From: a virus
Strand: one strand, 5' to 3'
DNA length: 22,021 nt
IMG/VR virus record: IMGVR_UViG_3300044681_000727
Span: 1-22,021 of that record
Part shown: piece by piece, positions 16,807 through 21,845 of the stretch
Layout of the letters: the number at the start of each line of letters is the position of its first letter
How positions within the stretch are numbered: the stretch's first letter is position 1
Position numbers and translations under genes: made by a program
Notes under the pieces: model-generated
What the model was told of the DNA's origin: nothing
Seen by the model: the letters and a program-made list of their open reading frames with translations, nothing else
Database searches by the model: none

Positions 16807-17631
16807 TTAATTCCTATTACATAATTTAGTTAATCCTTGCTCCAGTTTAATAAAATTAAAATTTTCAAAAGATTTAATTTTATTAATATTAAGAGTACTA
16901 TTTTTCACTTGAATAAATTTTTGATTTTTTGGAAATGGCACTTCAACCAAATTACTTTGACTTTTTATCAATTCTCGTGCATTAATAATAATATCTTTAA
17001 ATAAAAATGATTCTCCAGATGCAATATTATAAATCTCATTTACATCACTTTTATTAATTAAAGTATAAATTACTCTACATATATCTTCAACAAACATATA
17101 ATCCTTTAAAAATTTACCACCTTCGTAAAGATTAATATCTTGATTTTTTTTAAGGAGTTCAATCATAAACCCAAGAACATTTTTACCTGGTGATATTGTT
17201 TTATCTAAACCGTAAACATTCCCAATTCTGAAAATTCTATACTTAATTCCGAAAGTTTCGCAAAAGGAGATTAAGAGTTGTTCGGCACATCTTTTAGTAA
17301 TTGAATAAAATCCAGTTGGATTGCAACAATCAGTTTCTTTAGCATCTATTACATCATTACCATAAACAAAACCTGAACTGATAAAATTAAAAGTTATGTC
17401 TTTGTCTTTACAGTTATTTAAAATATCAACAAATAAACTTAAATTTGTATCAATATCAATATGCAAATTTGTAAAAATGCTTTGATTTGTTGTTGTACTT
17501 ATAAAATACAAGACTTCTTGGGTTTTTGGATATTTACTTCCTCTCGGTATAATTACAACTTGGTCAGAAAACAATTTGCAAAATGTTCCTCCAATAAATC
17601 CAGTCCCACCAAACACTGATATTTTATTCAT
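16807..17631 (-). CDS. NAD-dependent epimerase/reductase (SDR), possible dTDP-4-keto-6-deoxyhexose reductase
   Basis: 274 residues from the ATG at 17631, which places NAD-binding SVFGGTGFIGGTF at the N-terminus and overlaps the RmlC stop by eight bases; an ATG at 17649 in frame would add six residues. Further motifs: FISSGFVYG, catalytic YSITK, FRIGNVYG, KDYMFVEDICRVIY, YNIASGESF. Following RmlB and RmlC where RmlD is usually found, it may reduce the 4-keto sugar, but it lacks the compact RmlD form and could be an epimerase. It is strikingly AT-rich: only 26 of 120 bases in 17041-17160 are G or C. Confidence 0.7.
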   Translation of the reverse strand: MNKISVFGGTGFIGGTFCKLFSDQVVIIPRGSKYPKTQEVLYFISTTTNQSIFTNLHIDIDTNLSLFVDILNNCKDKDITFNFISSGFVYGNDVIDAKETDCCNPTGFYSITKRCAEQLLISFCETFGIKYRIFRIGNVYGLDKTISPGKNVLGFMIELLKKNQDINLYEGGKFLKDYMFVEDICRVIYTLINKSDVNEIYNIASGESFLFKDIIINARELIKSQSNLVEVPFPKNQKFIQVKNSTLNINKIKSFENFNFIKLEQGLTKLCNRN

Positions 17632-18160
17632 ACTTTTCACAATCTTCAAAAGTAAATCCTACTTCATCTTTATTAGACAAAATTGGATTTGAAACTTTCC
17701 AATCAATATTTAAAGTTTTATCACTCCACAACAAAGTTCTTTCATGTTCAGCATATTGGTAATCAGTAACCTTATAAAGAACCTCTGCAGTGGAAGACAA
17801 AACAGAGAATCCATGAGCAAATCCAGGAGGAACCCATAGTTGATAAAGACCTGGTTTTAAATGAACACCAATCCATTTTCCAAATGTTTGAGAACTTTGG
17901 CGAAGATCCACAATCACATCATAAATTTCTCCAGATAAACATCGAACAATTTTTCCTTGAGCATGATCGATTTGATAATGCAATCCACGTATTACATTTT
18001 TTGTAGATACTGAATGACAATCTTGGACAAATTCATACTGTCCAATAATTTTTTGAACTTCTTGAAGATTGAAAGACTCTGTAAAAGAACCTCTATGATC
18101 TTCATACACTCTCGTTGTAAAAAGATATGCGTCTTTAAGTTCAGTTTCTATTGCGTTCAT
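17624..18160 (-). CDS. rmlC: dTDP-4-dehydrorhamnose 3,5-epimerase
   Basis: 178 residues from the ATG at 18160, which gives the normal RmlC N-terminus (NAIETELKDAYLFTTRVYED); the in-frame ATG at 18193 lies deep inside rmlB. The cupin motifs are present: HRGSFTESFN at 22-31, FVQDCHS at 44-50 and RGLHYQ at 58-63 with catalytic H61, then QGKIVRCLSGEIYDVIVDLR, and WVPPGFAHGFSVLS with the second active-site region. It makes dTDP-4-keto-L-rhamnose from the RmlB product. It overlaps the end of rmlB by about 20 bases. No RmlA is in the window, so dTDP-glucose must come from elsewhere, perhaps from the host. Confidence 0.93.
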   Translation of the reverse strand: MNAIETELKDAYLFTTRVYEDHRGSFTESFNLQEVQKIIGQYEFVQDCHSVSTKNVIRGLHYQIDHAQGKIVRCLSGEIYDVIVDLRQSSQTFGKWIGVHLKPGLYQLWVPPGFAHGFSVLSSTAEVLYKVTDYQYAEHERTLLWSDKTLNIDWKVSNPILSNKDEVGFTFEDCEKYE

Positions 18161-19067
18161 ACCACTCAATTGTTTTTTGAAGTCCATAGTCAAGAGAAAA
18201 TGATGGTGTCCAGAAGAGACTGTTTTTTATTTTAGAAATGCTCGTAGAATATCTACGATCGTGTCCTGGTCTATCTTTTACATATTCTACCATACTTTCA
18301 GGTTTGTTCATAATCTTAAGAATTTTTTTAATCAAGTCAATATTACAAACCTCACACTCACCACCAATATTATACTTCTCTCCAACCACACCATCTTTCC
18401 ATACCTTAATTAGAGCAGTGCAATGATCTTGAACATATAACCAATCACGAATCTGCATACCATCACCATACACAGGGATTTTTTTTCCAGAAAGAATATT
18501 TAAGATTGTCTGTGGAATTAATTTTTCCTTATACTGTCTAGGACCATAATTATTTGAGCAATTAGTAATGTTTACAGGTAACCCATAAGTGTGGTGATAT
18601 GCCATTACAAAATGATCACTTGCTGCTTTCGATGCTGAATAAGGATTTCTTGGATTATAAATTGTGTTTTCAGTAAAATATCCATTATCTATAGATCCAT
18701 AAACTTCATCAGTAGAAATATGAATAAACTTTTCTACTTCATATTTCAAAGCAAGATTTAAAAGATTCACTGTCCCGTTAACATTAGTATGAACAAATGG
18801 GAGAGAGTCTTTAATCGAATTATCTACGTGACTTTCTGCTGCAAAATGAAAAATTGTTTCAATCCTATGCCTCGAAAAAATAAGATCACAATCATCTTGA
18901 GATGCTATATCAACGGTATATAACTTGACGGAATCTGGGATATTGTGCCAGTCTGCAGCATAAGTCAACTTATCAATACAGACTACTTCTTCATCAGTTA
19001 CAGTAACCAAATAATGAAGAAAGTTACTTCCAATAAAACCAGCGCCACCAGTAACTAGAATACTCAT
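18141..19067 (-). CDS. rmlB: dTDP-glucose 4,6-dehydratase
   Basis: 308 residues from the ATG at 19067, one base after the stop of the preceding nucleotidyltransferase gene. An ATG at 19130 in frame is rejected because it would precede the NAD-binding GGAGFIGSNFL by over 20 unrelated residues. The RmlB motifs are complete: DKLTYAAD, HFAAESHVDNSI, catalytic T119-D120-E121 in HISTDEVYGS, Y143 and K147 in YSASK, NCSNNYGPRQ, GDGMQIRDWLYVQDH and DRPGHDRRY. It forms dTDP-4-keto-6-deoxyglucose, the branch point for rhamnose and other 6-deoxy sugars. Confidence 0.93.
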   Translation of the reverse strand: MSILVTGGAGFIGSNFLHYLVTVTDEEVVCIDKLTYAADWHNIPDSVKLYTVDIASQDDCDLIFSRHRIETIFHFAAESHVDNSIKDSLPFVHTNVNGTVNLLNLALKYEVEKFIHISTDEVYGSIDNGYFTENTIYNPRNPYSASKAASDHFVMAYHHTYGLPVNITNCSNNYGPRQYKEKLIPQTILNILSGKKIPVYGDGMQIRDWLYVQDHCTALIKVWKDGVVGEKYNIGGECEVCNIDLIKKILKIMNKPESMVEYVKDRPGHDRRYSTSISKIKNSLFWTPSFSLDYGLQKTIEWYERNRN

Positions 19068-19068
19068 G

Positions 19069-19569
19069 TCAATCGTTTTTGAGCGAATACTTATCCAATA
19101 ATTCTGGAGAATATTGGTGGGGAGATTCAATTATCTCTTGCGTTTCTTTTTTTTCTTTTTCTAAAAGATACACACGATTACGAATTTCGGATGAAGAATA
19201 TTGATGTCTTCTCAAATGATAATGAATTTCAATTCCATTATCAAGGCAATATTGCTTTCCAGTTACTTCAACATGTCTATATTCTTCACTCAAAAATCTA
19301 ATGTGAAATGTTTGTGTCTGAATTAAATTTAACAAATCTGCTTCAGTTTCATATACAAGGATTTCATCGACATATTTACATCCCTGCAACTGAATATATC
19401 TTTCATAAACTGATTGGACTGGTTTATTTTTAATTCCAGGTCTATCGATAGAAGGATCTACTTGTAATGCAACTTTTAAATAATCACACAACTCCTTTTC
19501 CATTTTAAGCATTGTCACATGCCCAGCGTGAAAAAGATCAAATGAACTGCAGTTAAAACCGATTTTCAT
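19069..19569 (-). CDS. Cytidylyltransferase-fold nucleotidyltransferase (TagD/HldE-C-like)
   Basis: 166 residues. The HIGH-superfamily site is FDLFHAGH at 10-17 with an intact HxGH, followed by VALQVDPSIDRPGIKNKPVQ, IRFLSEEY and the C-terminal YSSSEIR that replaces ISSTxIR. It attaches CMP or another NMP to a sugar or polyol phosphate, for example glycerol 3-phosphate or heptose 1-phosphate; the substrate is not readable. It is related to the C-terminal domain of the fusion protein at 2047-2796 (both share VAL-DPS-RP, PVQ and a YVD segment). It is the first gene of the 25-gene sugar operon, starting about 20 bases downstream of a perfect -10 box. Confidence 0.85.
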   Translation of the reverse strand: MKIGFNCSSFDLFHAGHVTMLKMEKELCDYLKVALQVDPSIDRPGIKNKPVQSVYERYIQLQGCKYVDEILVYETEADLLNLIQTQTFHIRFLSEEYRHVEVTGKQYCLDNGIEIHYHLRRHQYSSSEIRNRVYLLEKEKKETQEIIESPHQYSPELLDKYSLKND

Positions 19570-19589
19570 ATAAAAAAAACTTTTGTAGT

Positions 19590-19618
19590 ATTATACTAAA
19601 AAAGGAGAGTTTATGCAA
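19590..19618 (-). promoter_or_regulatory. Sigma70-type promoter of the surface-sugar operon
   Basis: On the minus strand TATAAT (19595-19590) is preceded at exactly 17 bases by TTGCAT (19618-19613), which matches three of six bases of the -35 consensus. Transcription would begin near 19583, leaving a leader of about 14 bases before the ATG at 19569. The -35 lies in the loop of the upstream terminator hairpin, and a 10-base direct repeat (AGTTTATGCA on the plus strand at 19608-19617 and 19632-19641) covers it, so a regulator site is possible. Confidence 0.7.
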
Positions 19619-19623
19619 CTCTC
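19598..19623 (-). terminator. Intrinsic terminator of the upstream small-gene unit
   Basis: On the minus strand a perfect seven-base stem, GAGAGTT pairing with AACTCTC around the loop GCATA, is followed by C and six T (19603-19598). It ends the transcript that carries the 71- and 77-residue protein genes, or could act as an attenuator in front of the sugar operon. Confidence 0.75.
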
Positions 19624-19773
19624 TTCTACTCAGTTTATGCAGTCTTGCCAAGTTATTATTTTTACTGGGTAATAACTAATTCCCAGGTGGAAGAAAGTCC
19701 CATACACACCAGCAAGAATTTTTAAAGTCCCTTATCTTGCAGAGACATAAGAGGTCAAATTTGGCTCCACCAC
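19624..19773 (-). ncRNA. Structured untranslated region, no convincing gene
   Basis: About 150 bases without a supported reading frame. Read on the minus strand it contains a possible closing helix (GGTGGA 19771-19766 with TCCACC 19691-19686), an internal hairpin (GCAAGA 19740-19735 with TCTTGC 19717-19712), an AT hairpin (GTTATTA with TAATAAC, 19676-19652) and a competing CTGGG/CCCAG helix (19686-19665). The octamer GGGACTTT occurs twice (19731-19724 and 19701-19694). TCTTGC could alternatively pair with another GCAAGA at 19648-19643. It runs directly into the terminator at 19623. It may be a 3' UTR, a small RNA or a leader with switching helices; a tRNA or tmRNA is excluded by the missing T-arm. 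An RNA role is inference. Confidence 0.4.
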
Positions 19774-19792
19774 TTAGTTTTGAGAAACTAAG
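19773..19792. repeat. Perfect 8-bp inverted repeat over a stop codon
   Basis: CTTAGTTT and AAACTAAG flank the loop TGAG. It covers the last codons and stop of the 77-residue protein gene. No T run follows on either strand, so it is not a classical terminator; it could stabilise the 3' end or begin the folded region downstream. Confidence 0.6.
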
Positions 19793-20007
19793 AAAAGTTG
19801 TATAAGTTTTGGTATTTCAATTGCAGCATAAAAACCACAAAGAACTAATATATCCCAAAACTTATATTTGAGTGCAAAAGGAACTACGAAAGCATTTCCT
19901 ATACACTTTACTAATAATCCAGATTTTGGATCTCCCCATAACAGAAAAAAGTATCCTGATAAGAGGAGAATATTTCCAATGTATCGCAATACATCAGTGT
20001 TTTTCAT
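19774..20007 (-). CDS. Small membrane protein of unknown function
   Basis: 77 residues. Hydrophobic stretches at about 9-23 (YIGNILLLSGYFFLLW), 29-43 and 50-72 suggest two to three membrane spans; DVLRYIGN begins the chain and LVSQN ends it. No catalytic motif is recognised, though the pattern is close to small PnuC/MtN3-like half-proteins in hydrophobicity only. No clear Shine-Dalgarno site precedes the ATG. It probably shares a transcript with the upstream 71-residue gene. Its stop codon lies in a perfect eight-base hairpin (19773-19792). Confidence 0.7.
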   Translation of the reverse strand: MKNTDVLRYIGNILLLSGYFFLLWGDPKSGLLVKCIGNAFVVPFALKYKFWDILVLCGFYAAIEIPKLIQLFLVSQN

Positions 20008-20033
20008 AAGGGGGATTTCATCACCGACTAGGG

Positions 20034-20041
20034 TTTTTATA
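20034..20041 (-). promoter_or_regulatory. Possible T4-type late promoter box
   Basis: TATAAAAA on the minus strand, one base different from the T4 late consensus TATAAATA, lies 27 bases before the ATG of the 77-residue protein gene. In such AT-rich DNA this can arise by chance. Confidence 0.25.
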
Positions 20042-20054
20042 GACTTTTTATGTC

Positions 20055-20270
20055 TTAAGCAACCTCTACGGTTTCCAAATCATTATAAAGATATTCCATC
20101 AACATTTCATAATCATCAAGAGGATCTCCAGAGAATACAACTCCTTCGTTTTCATAGTAACGACGAACCTTTTTATAAAGTTTTGGACTCTTTACATCAA
20201 GGTAGATTTCTCCGTTAGCAGCAAGACGAAGAATGCTAACATCTTTCTTGAATTTTTGAATCAGAGACAT
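20055..20270 (-). CDS. Conserved-type small phage protein of unknown function
   Basis: 71 residues from the ATG at 20270. A longer frame with a TTG start (20291) is rejected because the promoter upstream would start transcription at about 20287, inside that codon. The protein is soluble and charged: SLIQKFKKDVSILRLAANG, then YLDVKSPKLYKKVRRYYENEG, and an acidic end (DDYEMLMEYLYNDLETVEVA). No catalytic motif is recognised. Its own consensus promoter suggests early, strong expression. Confidence 0.75.
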   Translation of the reverse strand: MSLIQKFKKDVSILRLAANGEIYLDVKSPKLYKKVRRYYENEGVVFSGDPLDDYEMLMEYLYNDLETVEVA

Positions 20271-20293
20271 TGTTTTGTGCTGTTTACTCAAAT

Positions 20294-20322
20294 ATTATAG
20301 GGTACTTAGAGTTTTATGTCAA
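20294..20322 (-). promoter_or_regulatory. Consensus sigma70 promoter
   Basis: TTGACA (20322-20317), a 17-base spacer and TATAAT (20299-20294) on the minus strand: a perfect match to the bacterial housekeeping consensus. It drives the 71-residue gene and probably the 77-residue gene as far as the terminator at 19623. Such promoters fit phage early transcription by host RNA polymerase. Confidence 0.9.
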
Positions 20323-20334
20323 GTAGACCAGTTT

Positions 20335-20463
20335 TTAAAGTGGACCACCTTTTCTATTATGTATAACCATAATTCCAAAAATAGGAACGACAATAATGCC
20401 AAATCCACAGAGACCCAACCATATTGGACTTGCTGCGAGTGTCTCTACAATATGAAAAATCAT
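20335..20463 (-). CDS. Small single-span membrane protein (42 residues)
   Basis: The chain starts IFHIVETLAASPIWLG; a hydrophobic helix at about 13-34 (PIWLGLCGFGIIVVPIFGIM) is followed by the positive tail HNRKGG, so an N-out, C-in orientation is likely. The ATG overlaps the stop of the upstream 65-residue gene (ATGA), typical of translational coupling. No function is recognised. Confidence 0.65.
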   Translation of the reverse strand: MIFHIVETLAASPIWLGLCGFGIIVVPIFGIMVIHNRKGGPL

Positions 20464-20657
20464 CTTCCTCTCCAATTCTTGTATTCAAAGTAAAAGTATT
20501 GGTCTACCTCATCAAGACCGCTCAGAGGAGCATCTACACCCCACTCAGACCACTCTAAACAAAACTGCCTGATATCGTGATTATTTACAACAGAGTGTCC
20601 GTGTATTCTCACAAATGATGACATAGCAAACTGATACTTCTTATTGTGGGTAGGCAT
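20460..20657 (-). CDS. Small soluble protein of unknown function (65 residues)
   Basis: The protein is rich in aromatic and polar residues (VRIHGHSVVNNHDIRQFCLE, then EVDQYFYFEYKNWRGR) with no membrane segment. GGGGAC about eight bases before the ATG serves as the ribosome site. It overlaps the upstream 28-residue gene by 17 bases and the downstream 42-residue gene by four. Function unknown. Confidence 0.7.
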   Translation of the reverse strand: MPTHNKKYQFAMSSFVRIHGHSVVNNHDIRQFCLEWSEWGVDAPLSGLDEVDQYFYFEYKNWRGR

Positions 20658-20727
20658 TGTGAAGTCCCCAGTTTATGAATAGAGCAATTGCCGAAAAAAG
20701 TAAAATGGCTGATATGGAAGTTTTCAT
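20641..20727 (-). CDS. Very small membrane protein (28 residues)
   Basis: The product (KTSISAILLFSAIALFINWG, then LHNAYPQ) is one hydrophobic helix with a short basic N-terminus. It has the best ribosome site of the block, GGAGGA about six bases before the ATG, which argues for translation despite its size. The ATG overlaps the stop of the 41-residue gene (TAATG). It resembles a single-span membrane micropeptide; a cleaved signal-peptide-like role is possible. Confidence 0.6.
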   Translation of the reverse strand: MKTSISAILLFSAIALFINWGLHNAYPQ

Positions 20728-20852
20728 TACATTCCTCCGTTTCTAAATCCGACTATGTATCCGATAATAACTCCACACATAAATGCCACAAACATATAAA
20801 GCATATGTGAAGCAAACTCAATGAATAATAACCAGTCCGTCGTCGTAATCAT
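20727..20852 (-). CDS. Small membrane protein (41 residues)
   Basis: ITTTDWLLFIEFASHMLYMF begins the chain, then a helix VAFMCGVIIGYIVGF and the tail RNGGM: one or two membrane segments. The ATG at 20852 has GAGG four bases upstream and lies inside the preceding gene in another frame (35-base overlap). An internal ATG at residue 17 is a possible later start. Function unknown. Confidence 0.55.
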   Translation of the reverse strand: MITTTDWLLFIEFASHMLYMFVAFMCGVIIGYIVGFRNGGM

Positions 20853-20952
20853 CGTCCTCATAAGTAGATGGCTCTTCAAATAATTCAATCATTTTTTGTT
20901 TCAAAACTATTTCTTGTAACTCTTGTAAATCTTCTTCTGTTAAACTTATCAT
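20818..20952 (-). CDS. Small acidic protein (44 residues)
   Basis: It begins ISLTEEDLQELQEIVLKQK, a likely amphipathic helix, and ends with a strongly acidic tail (YEDDDYDDGLVIIH). The ATG overlaps the previous stop (ATGA), and the end is read in a second frame as the start of the 41-residue membrane protein. Function unknown; the charge suggests a protein-binding role, which is speculation. Confidence 0.6.
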   Translation of the reverse strand: MISLTEEDLQELQEIVLKQKMIELFEEPSTYEDDDYDDGLVIIH

Positions 20953-21128
20953 TTGTCCTTTAAAAGTTCTTCTAGTCTTTTACGCATACTGGAACTTTCT
21001 TGCTTCATATAGTCTCTGAGAGAATATCCTCTTTGACCTTTCATAATGCAAGTTCCTTGATAAAACATAGTACCAGCAAATACTAAAAGGAAAATAATTC
21101 CTATTATTTCAGGGTAATGTCTAACCAT
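20949..21128 (-). CDS. Small membrane-anchored protein (59 residues)
   Basis: A helix at about 7-24 (EIIGIIFLLVFAGTMFY) is followed by a charged cytoplasmic-type region (MKGQRGYSLRDYMKQ and MRKRLEELLKDK) that may form a coiled helix. It starts 25 bases inside the end of the 68-residue gene and is coupled downstream by ATGA. Function unknown. Confidence 0.65.
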   Translation of the reverse strand: MVRHYPEIIGIIFLLVFAGTMFYQGTCIMKGQRGYSLRDYMKQESSSMRKRLEELLKDK

Positions 21129-21310
21129 GGGAATATGGGAGGAATAACACCTACAAGTCTTAAAAGTCCCTCAGCAAATAAAGCAAGAACAACCCAACCA
21201 ACGCACATAGAAATAATGGAAGCATTCCGATTGTGCCTTCGTATAGCAGCATCAATCATCTCCTGAACTTCAGTATGAGTCGCATAATCATCATCAAATG
21301 GTTGCATCAT
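21104..21310 (-). CDS. Small membrane protein (68 residues)
   Basis: An acidic, soluble N-terminus (QPFDDDYATHTEVQEMIDAA) with a basic segment (RRHNRN) leads into a hydrophobic region at about 31-61 (SIISMCVGWVVLALFAEGLL, then GVIPPIFPWL), enough for one or two spans. GGAG lies eight bases before the ATG, and the start overlaps the previous stop by four bases. Function unknown. Confidence 0.7.
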   Translation of the reverse strand: MMQPFDDDYATHTEVQEMIDAAIRRHNRNASIISMCVGWVVLALFAEGLLRLVGVIPPIFPWLDITLK

Positions 21311-21456
21311 TTTTCATCTCCAAGAAACTTTGCTAAAGGGTCTCTTCGGGTCTTTACAATTTCAACTGCTCTTTTGTAAAACATATTGTCTAGATTTCCA
21401 GAAGCTTCGAAAGTTTCCTTGATCTTCACCCAATTATCATAGGTGTGTTGATCCAT
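21307..21456 (-). CDS. Small soluble protein (49 residues), first gene of the small-protein unit
   Basis: A short charged protein starting DQHTYDNWVKIKETFEASG and ending RRDPLAKFLGDEK; the pattern DNWVKIKE and MFYKRAVEIV is of a type common in T4-like cyanophages. It has no membrane segment and no recognised function. It begins about 25 bases below a promoter with a TTGACA box. Confidence 0.7.
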   Translation of the reverse strand: MDQHTYDNWVKIKETFEASGNLDNMFYKRAVEIVKTRRDPLAKFLGDEK

Positions 21457-21479
21457 AGGTTTTAAGTTGAATACTACTA

Positions 21480-21510
21480 GTTATACTAGTGAGTATTTTA
21501 ACTGTGTCAA
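21480..21510 (-). promoter_or_regulatory. Promoter of the small-protein unit with an operator-like dyad
   Basis: TTGACA (21510-21505) is followed by TATAAC at 19 bases (21485-21480) or TAGTAT at 16 bases (21488-21483); either could be the -10. ACTAGT TAT ACTAGT (21476-21490) overlaps both candidates and may be a repressor site. Confidence 0.55.
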
Positions 21511-21537
21511 GTTTGTGTTGATACAAAAATATAGATT

Positions 21538-21564
21538 AAAAAAATATAAAATTTGTTACAAATT
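21538..21564 (-). terminator. AT-rich intrinsic terminator
   Basis: On the minus strand AATTTG TAA CAAATT forms a six-base hairpin overlapping the stop codon of the 85-residue protein gene; TTATATTTTTTT follows. Weak in GC but correctly placed. Confidence 0.5.
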
Positions 21565-21820
21565 ATCTTATTTCAAAATCCAGTCGCCTTACTTTTCTTT
21601 GGCGACGTGCTTCTTGCCAAGCAATATCCTCATTCGTCAAAATATTATTTTTTACTTTAGTATTATATGAATTTAACATAACAACTTGTGATAGATCATT
21701 TGCAGATATCTTATCACCACGAATAGTTGCCATATTAGGACAACCACATGTTATTGTTTTACTATGATGCCCTTCCAACTCCATACCACAGGATCGGCAT
21801 CTAATTCTTAAGTTTTCCAT
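21563..21820 (-). CDS. Small zinc-ribbon protein of unknown function (85 residues)
   Basis: The N-terminus carries CRSCG (C8, C11) and TCGC (C25, C27), four cysteines spaced like a short zinc ribbon: NLRIRCRSCGMELEGHHSKT then CGCPN. The rest is polar with a basic C-terminal helix (WQEARRQRKVRRLDFEIR) that could bind nucleic acid. This kind of small protein occurs in T4-like cyanophages, but no function is recognised. It is separated from the upstream gene by 25 AT-rich bases. Confidence 0.75.
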   Translation of the reverse strand: MENLRIRCRSCGMELEGHHSKTITCGCPNMATIRGDKISANDLSQVVMLNSYNTKVKNNILTNEDIAWQEARRQRKVRRLDFEIR

Positions 21821-21845
21821 AGTTAATTTATCAATTTATTATATA

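Noticed and set aside
19613-19672. Plus-strand 19-codon frame with a good AAGGAG ribosome site
   Set aside because: Its ribosome site and start codon are the reverse complement of the terminator stem, T run and -35 of the minus-strand operon, which explains them better; nothing else on the plus strand supports it.
19673-19773. tRNA or tmRNA 3' end suggested by GGTCAAATTTGGCTCCACCA on the plus strand
   Set aside because: There is no room for a T-stem around the apparent loop, no matching acceptor 5' strand and no anticodon arm.
19773-19792. Eight-base hairpin considered as a terminator
   Set aside because: No run of T follows on either strand; a better terminator lies at 19598-19623.
19868-20218. 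116-codon plus-strand open frame
   Set aside because: It runs across two minus-strand genes and the spacing between them; no ribosome site or motif supports it.
20055-20291. Longer version of the 71-residue protein starting at TTG 20291
   Set aside because: The perfect promoter at 20294-20322 would start transcription at about 20287, inside that codon; the ATG at 20270 is used instead.
21467-21670. 67-codon plus-strand open frame
   Set aside because: It spans the promoter and terminator of the minus strand and half of the zinc-ribbon gene; its lysine, tyrosine and isoleucine-rich product reflects AT-rich DNA.
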